Source of the DNA: Girardinichthys multiradiatus
Taxonomy: Eukaryota; Chordata; Actinopteri; Cyprinodontiformes; Goodeidae
Assembly: GCF_021462225.1 (NCBI RefSeq)
Contig: NC_061796.1
Coordinates: 48,235,391-48,299,390 of the forward strand
DNA length: 64,000 bases
Direction of reading: 5' to 3'
Shown: piece after piece, positions 15,201 through 27,200 of the stretch
Numbering within the stretch: the first letter of the stretch is position 1
Layout: each line of letters starts with the position of its first letter
Translations under genes and position numbers: made by a program
The notes under the pieces: model-generated
The model's input: the letters and a program-made list of their open reading frames with translations, nothing else
What the model was told of the DNA's origin: nothing
Databases searched by the model: none

Positions 15201-18200
15201 GTAAGGCGATGGTATTAGGACAAAATAGAAAGGTATGAGACGAGCTCTGACATTATTGAACAGCATAAACTCTGCACATATATGGAATAAATTCACACAA
15301 TTTATTAAAATACAAGAATTTATTAACAAAAATAAGTCAACTCAAAGTCAAACATATTTCAATCAACAAACTCTTTACTTTGCTAAAACAATCCAACTAA
15401 ACTACCAAGCAGAATTAAAGAATAATGAAGACTAATGGACTATGTACAATATAAACAAGTTGATTAAAGATGATTGATAATTATGACCAAAAGAGTGATG
15501 CAACATTACCATGCAATGTTTATGTTTGAGAACCAAGGATTATCTTGAAGAATCTGGAAATGAAGTTAAGTTAGTCTTAGAACTAACTTAGACAATAATC
15601 AGCAACGTTTAGACAACCATTCATAATGTAAGATCAGATAAAATATTATTTTAATAAAATAATGTTTTAAATAATGATCTGCTGAATAAAACCAACCTTC
15701 TGGATGACTATTTCTCAACGGTGTCTCATTAGCTGCCTTTAGTTGTTAAAATATTTAAATAAATATTATTAAGGGAATATTTTAGAAAAGAGCCAAATCT
15801 TTCTGGAGAAATGGGGCTTAATGATGTTTACTTAGTTATCAACTTTAGTAAATGATGTTCAGGGACTATTATTCACTAGCTTGAAAACCAACAACCTTTC
15901 TGTCGACTAGCCTTAATGCTAGCACACGTGTTCTTACCGGTTAGCCGTTGGGCTAACAAAGAAGCTAATAGCTTAGCAACAGAATCAAACACACCTTTAA
16001 AATATCAGGTTAATAAAAGGGTTAAAATGCATAAGCGCGGACGGCGCGTTATGAGCAATGTTCCGTTTAAAACCACCCTTTAAATAAAGTTTATCTTAAC
16101 TGTACAAAGAACACGAACCGGCCTGTGTGCTACAGGTAGCATGCTACAGGTAGCATGCTACAGGTAGCATGCTACAGGTAGCATGCTACAGGTAGCATGC
16201 TAGCACAAAGATAGCCGAGTTCCACAAAACAAACTTCATAACATGAAAACGTTTAGATCATTTCATCCTAAACATATCTGTTAATCTGCCCAAACCTAAC
16301 CTCTGACCATGGTGAGGGAATGTTGTCCAAGGGCGATGAAGTTCGGATAAACGTCCACAGTCAACAAGCGGTTGGCTTTCAGCTAACCTCTGCGTTCGCT
16401 CCGTGAACAATAGCGTTAGGTCCGGAGAACTGGGCGGCTGTTCCGTTACCGTAACACGGTGGTGCAGGCCGTAGTCCGTCCTTCAGACTTTGCTTGTAGA
16501 AACAGCTTCTCTGCGACACAGTTTTGCTTCTGCGGGGCTTCGGAGAGAAAAGGTAAGCAACTCTTACACCTTAATTTTCCCGTTCATGAATGAAAATACC
16601 GGATACACAGACAGTATTTCATTCTACTTAACTTTGCATATGATCGATGATCGTATGGCTTTGGATCCAGTTGAATTTATCAGCGCGCTTTCCTCTCCTA
16701 TCCGGTACCTCTGGAAGGCTGCGTGGAAGAGAAAGACTTGTGGAAAGGTGGGGGCTTTTATTTGGGTAATGGCACCGCAGGAAGTCGGCAGTTATCCCCT
16801 TTTCTGGCTGTGCCGGAAGAAGGTTAATGCACTTTATTTTGAAAAGTTCCAGAAAAGTATGTACTGGAGTTTTGGTGTCGAAATCCATGGCTGTATGGTC
16901 CCAACAGTGGTCCGCCTGCAGTCTTGACCTCAGCCCCATTAGACACTTGTAGGATCAGCTTGGGGCTGCTGTCATGTCAGAGACTGACCAACAGAACCCC
17001 ATGGACTGACTTGAAACAAATGCTGGTTGAAGAATGTGATGGTCTCCCACAGTAGTGTGTGACCAAGCTGGTGACCAGCACGTTGGGGTTGTGTACATTT
17101 TTTCCACGCAATCCCGAGGCCCCTGTTGGTCAAATGAATCTATTCTTTAATTGTTTCTTGAAATTTAAATTCAATCCAATAAACTAAGCCAAACAAGTCA
17201 ATAGGAGAAGCTATTTAGCAGCTCATACAATGAGTCCTCGAATGCATTTTCCTTACAAAGGAAACATTACATCCAGGCCCTGATCCTGCCAGGCAACCGG
17301 CATTCCAAGGGTTTGGAAAATAATGTTTCCTTGTGGTCAGGGGTCCATCTGTGCCTTAAGTGGAGTCTGATGGATTGATGATGCCGGGCTTCTTCTGCAA
17401 AAGGAAGAACCTCATAAATTATGGTCAGAATAATTACACTAAGACGGCCATTAAAGTCACCAATAGAGATACTGAAGCCACTAATGGCACCATTAAGGTT
17501 ACTATTGGGACTGTTAAGCCCACTAATAGGGTCGTTAAGGTCACTCATAGGGCTGTTATGATCACATGAGTCACTGGCCTTTTATTCAGTTCAGTGTTTG
17601 GGTCATTGTCACTTGAAGGTCCAAACATGTCCCTAACAATGTCATGTGATTTGTTCTGGTAACAAATCTTGATGTAAAACCACGATGAGTCTAGGCTGGA
17701 TTGTAAATGTTGAAAGATGAAACCTGAGTTCACCTCATCTGATTTGTGTTGGTTTATCTTTAACATAGATGGCTTCTTTTACTCCTCTCTGATGAGAACA
17801 TGTCCAATTGTCTTCTACTTCAGCACTTTGGATTATGTCCTGCAGGTTGTGGGCTGGGGCTTCCATGCAATTGTTTCTCCAGCACATCCCACAGATACTC
17901 GGATGGAATGAGATCAGGGGAACCTGGAGGCCAAATGAACACCTCAAACCTTAGTCCATTCCTGATCCATTTTGTTCTGTTTGAGGGTACATTATCTGAC
18001 ATTCAGAAGAATCTCAAGTTCACAAAGAGAACCTGAGAAAAACACATAGAAAATCCACAACTAGAGATCAAACTCAAGACAGCAGGAATGACAACAGCTC
18101 CTCCACGCAGCCCTCTAAAATAACTGTAAATGTTAAAATAAAAGAGTGGCTAAAAAAAACAAAGTATGTTCAGTTTTAAACCTGTGATCCCGCCTTTCTG

Positions 18201-21200
18201 GTCTTTCTGTGATCTACATTCAAATGTTCATCTCTTCTTGACAGATCAGCAGCTGTGGTTGAGGAAAACAAACATTTTCTCCTGCAGATCACTAATAAAG
18301 GCAAGATTTTGCTACATCTTCTCCAGCCAAGAGCTGCTGCAACAAATCCACAGAAGATGATGTAAATAAGCGTTATTTTGGCCTCTGATCCAACACCTGT
18401 ACCCAATGTATCAAGGTTACTCTAGCAGACCACAGCTGGATGAAGAGGCAGCAAAATGTTTTCCTCTCCTCGTGTGTCTTATTGCTGTGAATCAGATAAG
18501 GAAAAACCCTCAGGGTCTCATTTACTTTAGAAAACATTAATGATTTTTCACCAAGCATCCATTGGCAAAGACAAAACACCAGAGAAACCAAGAAACAGAG
18601 GTGGGTGTCATCCTTGACCAGTTAAACTCTTGCAGAACCCCTCGCCAGCTCCATCTGCCCAGCTTTTGCTTTAATAGTTTCTTAAACAAAAGGTCTGCAG
18701 GTGGAGATGTTGGCTTTGATGTTGGGTTGGCTCTCCCTGGCAGATAAACACATTGTTGCAACTCATAGACATGTCTCTGGGAGTTCCAATAACTCAGGAT
18801 GAGAAAGTTCATTCCTGGAACAACCAAAGGAGTCAACGAGAAGAACAGAAATCCCCACAGAGCCATGATGATCAGGAGCTTTTCATTATGACTTCACACA
18901 GTTTGTCCTGAAGGATCTCAAGGTCTTCTTAAACCAGAAGAGACAAGTAGCTTCTCAAGAGAGTTCTGGCTCCTCGTCTGGGGCTCTTCTCAGTGGAACA
19001 TGTCTGGAAAAGTTTCCAAAGAGAGGCCATAGATATGAAGCATTAGATTTTCTCCATTCAGTTCAGCTCCTTCCACACCACCTTAGACCATAGCCTACTG
19101 AAGCTATCAGCAGGGTGAACAGCCTTTTCTGCAGACTGCTGATATTGTGTGATTTTATGTAATTTTAAGCTTGGACATGCTAATGTGTTAGTGTGTTACT
19201 GATGGTCTTCTTTGAGACTGTGGTCCCAACTCCCTTCAGGTCATTGACTAGGTCCTGCCATGTAGTTCTGGGCTGATTCCTCACCTTCTTCATGATCATT
19301 GATGTCCCATGAGGTGTGATCTTGCATGGAACCCCAGACTTAAGGAGAATGACCGTCATCTTGAACTTCTTCCATTTTCTTATCATTGCTCCAACAGTTC
19401 TTACCTTCTCACCAAACTGCTTGGCTATTTTCCTGTAGCCCATCTCAGCCTGGTGCAGATCTACTATTTTATCCCTGATGTCCTCACACAGCTCTCTGGT
19501 CTTGGTCATGGTGGAGAGGTTGGAGATTGATTGAGTGTGTGGACAAGTGTCTTTTATCCAGATAATGAGTTCAAACAGGTGCAGTTAATCCAGGTAATAA
19601 GTGGAGAACAGGAGAACTTCGTAAAGAAGAACCAACAGGCCTGAAAGAGCCGGGATTCTTACTGATTGGTAGGGGATCAAATACTGATGTCATGCAATAA
19701 AATGCTGATTAATTACTTAAAAATCAGATTCCGTCTCTCACAGTTGAAGAGAACCTATATTGGTGCAGCAGCTGTTGAATGACTCCAGTTAGGAATCCAA
19801 AAAAAAAAAAAAAAGCTTCATTTTAATCCCTGAAACAGTCAGAGAACTCCTCTTCAGAAATCTTCTAATAGAGGTTTTTAAAAACATTGCAAATAATTTG
19901 ACTTTGTATTTGTTACCAACAAGATGCAGATTCTATGTGTTACGGGAAGATTTAAATATGAATTTAAACGAATAAAATCGGCAGACGTCTGTTTTTATTT
20001 TTCATGCCTCATGACTTAGATATGAAACCACTTCTTCTGATCTGAATCACAACCTGTGTGTTGTTTCCTGTCCCTTCTGCAGGACTTGGTGTCGGACAGA
20101 GAGTGCTGCAACGTCATGTGCAAATGTTCAGGACCAGAAGGAATCCGTGGCTCTCGGGGCCCCCCAGGGTCAAAGGTGACTGGTCTGCACACGTTTGAAC
20201 TCCAGACTTAATGTGTGTCAGAAACATCTAAACAGAAACCTGCAGTTTATATTTCAAAGAGAAGCAGGACAGATTTCTTGCATTCCAGGGATAAACACTT
20301 ACTAATACACACAGAGAGGGAAACATCTCCTCCCTAAACATGAGAGGAATCACAGTTTCTGAAATAGGAATGTTTGTCCTGATGATTCAAACCTGCAGCT
20401 GCACTGCAAAGAGTTAGCAGATAACCCTGAAGTTTACTGAGAAAATTCCCAGGAATAGAAAGTTCCTCAGCCTTTTGCTTCTGGAAACATTTTCATTCAA
20501 ATGACGAGAAACTCAGAAACAAAATGTAGATCCAGTGGATTATTTATCTTCACATTTTATAAATCCTTCACTGTCAGGAACAAAGGAACAGCCATGCGGA
20601 TGTCAGAGATCCGACTCAATGTCTAAAACAACCACCAGAGAGCAGAAGTGGTGGCATCATGAGTGGAGCAATAACCTTATCAGGCAGTCACTAAAACATC
20701 CGCAGTCAGACACAGAAGATGCTTGTAGATGCATGAGATAGTTGGACCAGTGCTGAGGTGGAGGACCGGTCCTGGTAATGTTGTGGACGGTTGATGTTTA
20801 GACCATAAACTGGTGGGTGGAAGTTTTGATCCCTGTTACAGCCCTGCAGTCTGTGGTTTCAGACGTTTTAAAGTGTCTGTCTGTCTGTTTAGTGAAATGG
20901 AAATTGTATAGAAAGTCCGAACATGCTGTAGTGTGACCATCTTGGATTTATAACACTGATTTAGCTGCAGTGGCTCTTCTGTTTGTTAGCTTCCTGCTGA
21001 GGATGAACATTTCTGTGCTGAATGGTGATAAACTGTAACGTGTGTATTATTAGAGGATGCAGGTACTACACGTAGAGACATGAAGCTTTCTGTCTTCTGT
21101 GAGCTGCAATGGACATTTCTGTCTCTAACTCTGTGGTGTGTCTTCATGAACCAGGGCGTTCAGGGACAGAAGGGGTACCCAGGCTTCCCAGGAGAGGAAG

Positions 21201-24200
21201 GTGTCGCTGTGAGTCACTTTCAACCTTTTTACTCTCATTTATTCTCTTTTAAATTCAGCTTTACACTCTGATCTGTCCAGCTGTCTTCTCCTGTCTCTTT
21301 TTTCATGTCCCATCACGTTTCAGCTCATCTCAGCCTGACTTGTATCTTTTTTTTTTTGGCCGAACTCATCCTTTCTCTTTTCTTCTTGTCTCATCTTATC
21401 TCCTGCCTATTTATTCCTGATTGTCTTGTCTTTTCTTGATGTGTCCCATCTCATCAGGATTCTTCTAGTCTTTTTTGTCACTTTTGTCTCTTCTCTGCTC
21501 ATCTGGTCTCATCATGTTTCTTCATTCTTCTTCTCAAACAAAGAGTCCATATGAATCTAAATATTGCTGCATTTAAGTCCCCTGTAACCCAGAGTGTCCA
21601 ACAGAGACCGAACTTGGTGAGCTGCGGGTTAAAATCGCTCTCAGCTTTTATATTTGGTCCAAACCTGCTGAGCCAATGTTGGAGCTAGAAGAATCTTCAC
21701 AGAACCTCTAAGTTCCCACATGTGGAGGCTAACATGCTGCCTGCATGGACATGACCAGGACTGAATCAGCTCTGTCTCTGCAGGGTGAAAGAGGTCCTTC
21801 TGGGCCCGGCGGACCTCCGGGAGTCCAAGGCTGTCCTGGACTCAGAGGACAGAAGGTACAACAGATCTCAGTTCAGTCTTCTGAGTTTTCATCTCTGTAA
21901 ACCCTGACAGAACTGACTGTTGCAGCTGCTTGTCTCTGCAGGGTGGACGAGGTCTTCGTGGAAACAGGGTGAGTGACTCAGAGCAGCTGGAATGTCGGAG
22001 GCGATAGGATGAGCTGCACGGACTCAGGAATGTTTGGATAAACATTTCAATCCAGACAAAGTCTCATTAGAGGACTGTGGTTCTAATGCTGCAGGGTGAA
22101 GATGGAGAGGATGGACTGAATGGAGTAGACGGAGAACAGGTACCAACATCACACCTCACAGCAGCAGCATCAAGGTTCTGTGGGATCTGCAGATGCTGAG
22201 AGAGTCAAACATTTCAGGTCATCTCAAGAACTTTTAGGCTCACATTGGATCTGGACCAGAGAAGCAGGTCTGCGGCAGCATGACCTTAACATTTTCTTAC
22301 GTTTTCAGTTTTAAATGAGAAAACAGGTCAGTTATCAGTCATTACTTCAATGAATCAGCTTTTAATCACTTGAAATAGGCCGTTACATCTGAAGACAGAA
22401 CGTTCTGCTCTGGATCAGAGGCGTTTAGTCAGGGCTGGTTACATGGGGGCCACTAATACTGTTGGGAAGGGAAACCAAACCCAGATGACAGAACAGAACA
22501 GAACCTCAGAGCTGTTATTCAGGGTTGTTGAGATGACAGAAGCATGTAGGTCCAATTCTTGGTCCTCTTCAGGGTTTCCTGATGTTCTCTCAGTTTGTGA
22601 ACATAACTGAGATTCCTGAAAATGATTTAACACCTGCAGCAGGGAGCTGGTACCTCCAAGGAGACATAAAGACACCTGAGATCAGCGACGTCTTTAAAAA
22701 CCGCCGCTGATAACTTCAGAATGTGGACTTTGATTAACTTTCTAGATGTTTTATTCTGCTGTCCTTCCTGCTGCGTGGAATTTATCCACAGTGACCCTTA
22801 CTGTTAAGAAAAAGGACTACAGGCAGCATAAACAATCTGCAGCACTGTATCCATGTCCCAGCTCACACATATACTCTGACAGTAAATGTTCAATTTACAG
22901 CCTGATCAGAGGCAAACGTCTCTGTCCAGACACTTTGACACCACATCTGTCAGCAACAGAGAAATTTTATAGATGACATAGAAGACAACAGGAAGTAGTA
23001 GAAGGTTAATTATTAGATTATTAATCATATCATACCTACAACTATTCCCACCAAGTTCAATTCCTTTCAATTCAGTTTATTTATATAGCACCAATTCACA
23101 ACACATGTCGTCTCAAGGTTCTTCACAACAGTCAGGTTCATACATTCCAATTAATCGTAACCATTGAACAGTTCAGTCAGATTCAGTTATTTATTCAAAT
23201 TGGATAAAAAGTTTTTCTATCTAAGGAAACCCAGCAGATTGCATCCAGTCAGTGACTTGCAGCATTCACTCCTCCTGGATGAGCATGTAGAGACAGTGGA
23301 CAGTCACTGGTGTTGACTTTGCAGCAATCCCTCATACTGAGCATGCATGTAGCGACAGTGGAGAGGAAAAACTCCCTTTTAACAGGAAGAAACCTCCAGC
23401 AGAACCAGAACCAGGCTCAGTGTGAGCGGCCATCTGCCACGACCGACTGGAGGTTTGAGAGAACAGAGCAGAGACACAAAGAGAACAAAGAAGCACTGAT
23501 CCAGGAGTACTTTCTATGGGAAGGAAAAGTAAATGTTAATGGATGTAGCTCCTTTAGTCGTTTCACCTAGAAAGAAAGAACAGATAAACTCTGAGACAGT
23601 TTTCAAGGTTAGAGTCTGAAAGAGAGAACATAGAGTTAGTTACAGTAGAAGCTCAGTCAGTAGCCATGTCTAGGAGAGAGAAAGGGTTAAACACTGAAAG
23701 TGTATCCTCAATGTGTTTATTGTAAAACAATAAGGTTTTATGAGCTGTTTTCAATGCAATAAAAACAAAAAATTCAGCTTCTCAGTCAGGTTTGAAAGCC
23801 CAGTTGGTTCCAAAAGAGACTTCAGTTTTCTGTGTGGAAATCTTCAGAACTCATTCTGTTAGCTGGGCGTGTGGATCAGATGTAACATGCTGAGGCGTGG
23901 TCACCTGTCTGAATGATCTCTGAGGAGAAACGAAGACACTGAGAGGACAACAGCCGGATCATGGGTGGTGCCTCTCGCGGATCATAAATACAGTCGTCCT
24001 CTGTTCTGGTTTTCATCTCTGATTAAATCAGGAAACGAGCTGATTGGAGGGATTTCTTCAGGCTAAAACGGTTTTCTGCTTCTGTTTGCAGGGAGAGACG
24101 GGAAAAGGTGGAGCTCGAGGAGAAAGTGGACAACCAGGAAACCCGGTAAACTCTTCCCTGATCAGAATTTATCTCTGTTTGGATCAGATTGCATCTGAAC

Positions 24201-27200
24201 ACCTCATTTCCTTCATTCAGCTCCTCCAATTGAAGCTAAGGCTCAAAATGTTAAAGTTAATTACCTTTAAAATGTTAGAAACCAGGAAAAATTATGTTCA
24301 TATAAAAATGGACTCATGACAACAGAAGAAGCAGAAGGTATCTACTGATCCCAGGAGAAGTTCAGTAACGAGAGCATCTCCTCCACCAGAACCGATCGGG
24401 TTTTATGGAATAAGTTCATCCTAATAACTTCTAAACTGTTCAACACAGATCTCTGATTCTGAAACACTGAAAACAAAGAAATGAAGCAGTGAAACTGAAG
24501 TTATCAGACAGGCTTCCTGCTGGAGGAACCAGCCTGGAACCAACAACTTATAACTCATTAAATACACTTGATAATTCATCTGGAGACCTGAAACTGCTCG
24601 GTTCCTCTGATTGGATCAGAGGAGCTGCTGTTTGGTGTTTCACCTTCAGATTGGTGGGTCTCAGTCAATCTGGAGGCACTGACCTCTGACCCTGTCATCC
24701 ACAGGGTACCCCGGGAATCAGAGGGGAACTGGGACTGAAAGGACAGCGAGGACTGAGAGGAGATCCGGTGAGTTTAAAACCTGAATTGAAGCAGCATGAA
24801 GATGGAGTCAAGCGACAGTCCAGAATATTTTCAGCTTTCAGTGGTTTTAATTTAACTCCCTCATCCCGTGAAACTTTTCCAGCTGCCAAACACAACTCCC
24901 TGTGGGACTCCGAAGATAGAAAGTTAAACTCTAATCTTCTCCCAGTGACAACTCCATTACAAACCGTCCAATCAGAAGGCAGATCCACCTGAGGAGCTGG
25001 TTAGAGTCAGACTAACTGGACTCTTCTAACACAATGATGAGATAAATATGTAACCATAATTCTATGCAATAATTCATATAAATGTGTAAAATCAGAAAGA
25101 TGAGAATAAGAAAATATAACAAAGCATCCTGTGTGGTTAGAGAAGACAAAATACAGATGTTTAGTAGCACCCCATAATATACTACCCCTCGACTTACAGG
25201 ATCCAGAACTCACTTTTCTGGAGTTCACCTGGAATTTTCCTGGAACCTTCCTGGAACTCACCAGGAATCTTTCTAGAAACATTCCAGAACTCAGTGTGAC
25301 TGATACATTTTCAGAGCTTCAGAGCCTAAAAATCCTTTAAAGAAACCAGACATCAGCTTCTGTCTTTATTGGTTTTATTTTTCCGTAAAGAAGCAGCCAG
25401 TTAAAACACGAAGGGATCCAGCTGAACAGACCGGATGTGCAGGGAGTAAACCAGCAGCAGATGTTGAGATCTTTCTGGAACACTGAAATAACGATGCATT
25501 TCCTGGTGCAACATCCCAAATCCAATTTGATTGTTAAAGAAGGTAGGAAAAAGAAACTTCAGAACCAGTTTATCTAAAGATTACATGCAAGACTCCTTAT
25601 GTTTCTTTAAATTTGGCGCCTCTGGAATTTTTGAGTTTTGGTGGTTTTTTAAGGAAAAAATCTTCCTTCCGATGATGAAGCAGGAGAAGTTCATGTAGGA
25701 GAAGCAACGTTAGCAACATGTTCAGAATAAATGTCTTTATCAAGAGAAAACATCCATCCCACACTCATTTCTCTTTCCTGCATTTAACCGATTCATTCAC
25801 CAGGCCCACAGTATGTTGCTTCCACCACCATGCTTCACTGTAGGAAAGATGTTCTTGGTGGTCTCTCAGTTATAGGATGAGGAGCAGATCATCAGACAAC
25901 CTGTTACCTTGGTATAAATGTTCCTGGAAGCAGGAGAACCTGAAGAAAACCAGCAGCTTTAACTGAGAGAATAAAGTCATTGATTCAGTGATTTACAGTG
26001 TTTAACCAAACTTACTTCACATGAGTCCAACATCTGTTCCATGTTACAGGGTGAACCAGGCACTGATAACACGTCTCCAGGAGCCAAAGGACAAGCGGGG
26101 AACCCAGGTTTACAGGTAACAGACACCAAGCGGTTCAGATGTTGAGATCAAGGCTGTGAGCCATCAGTTTAAAGCTAACGAGGATAAATATAATTACAGT
26201 AAAATGTTTTATTCCCCCTCCATTATGTAACCAGGTGAGTCAGCTGAAGAAAGAGGATATTCATCCAATTAATGAAGAAGATTATTGTCTCTGCAGAGAA
26301 ATATCTGTGTGCAGATACATATTTATTTAGCACCTGTCTCAGACCAAAACCCGAAGAATCCTAACAGAACCATGTTACACAGAATGGTAAAAAACAGGAA
26401 GACACCATAAAACACAGCAGTAAATGCCTGAAGGAAACTGAAGCGTTTCATTGAGGCTCAAATAAAGTTTTTTCATTTTAGTGGCCTCTATTTTGAAAGT
26501 GGACTGACAGGAAATGGGGTGGAGATAGAGGGGCAAGAGGGACTCGAACCCAGAACCTCTGCATCCGTGGCCTCCATATCTCTGGTCACGTCTTTCCCCA
26601 CGCCACTGCTGCACCAGTCCCAAATAAAGTTTATTAAATAAAGTTTATTAAATAAAGTTGATTAAATCAAGTTGATTAAATCAAGTTGATTAAATAAAGT
26701 TGATTAAATAAAGTTTATTAAATAAAGTTTATTAAATAAAGTTTATTAAATAAAGTTGATTAAATAAAGTTGATTAAATAAAGTTGATTAAATAAAGTTG
26801 ATTAAATAAAGTTTATTAAATAAAGTTTATTAAATAAAGTTTATTAAATAAAGTTGATTAAATAAAGTTTATTAAATAAAGTTGATTAAATAAAGTTGAT
26901 TAAATAAAGTTTATTAAATAAAGTTTATTAAATAAAGTTTATTAAATAAAGTTTATTAAATAAAGTTGATTAAATAAAGTTGATTAAATAAAGTTTATTA
27001 AATAAAGTTGATTAAATAAAGTTGATTAAATAAAGTTTATTAAATAAAGTTTATTAAATAAATTTATTAAAAAAAGTTGATTAAATAAAGTTGATTAAAT
27101 AAAGTTGATTAAATAAAGTTTATTAAATAAAGTTGATTAAATAAAGTTGATTAAATAAAGTTGATTAAATAAAGTTTATTAAATAAAGTTGATTAAATAA

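Larger units (their letters stand above)
17111..20082. other. Intron, mostly decayed repeats
   Basis: Contains transposase remnants at about 17800-18010 and 19160-19740 (separate entries) and an imperfect short-period repeat at 17440-17570 with recurring ACTAATAGGG and TTAAGGTCAC elements. I see nothing else recognisable. Confidence 0.5.

Noticed and set aside
16130..16199. CRISPR-like short repeats
   Set aside because: Units are contiguous with no spacers, and the window is vertebrate DNA.
17440..17570. Possible small minisatellite
   Set aside because: The recurring ACTAATAGGG / TTAAGGTCAC elements are too imperfect and few to define a clear period. Noted in the intron entry only.
18537..18866. 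109-codon minus-strand frame
   Set aside because: No recognisable domain, and it lies in repeat-like intronic DNA. Not supported as a gene.
23310..23570. 86-codon open frame conserved in two copies
   Set aside because: It is part of the dispersed repeat and conserved only because both copies are recent. No known domain.
26540..26616. A functional tRNA gene on the minus strand
   Set aside because: A and B boxes are present, but the anticodon stem and acceptor pairing do not form a normal cloverleaf. It is followed by SINE body text.
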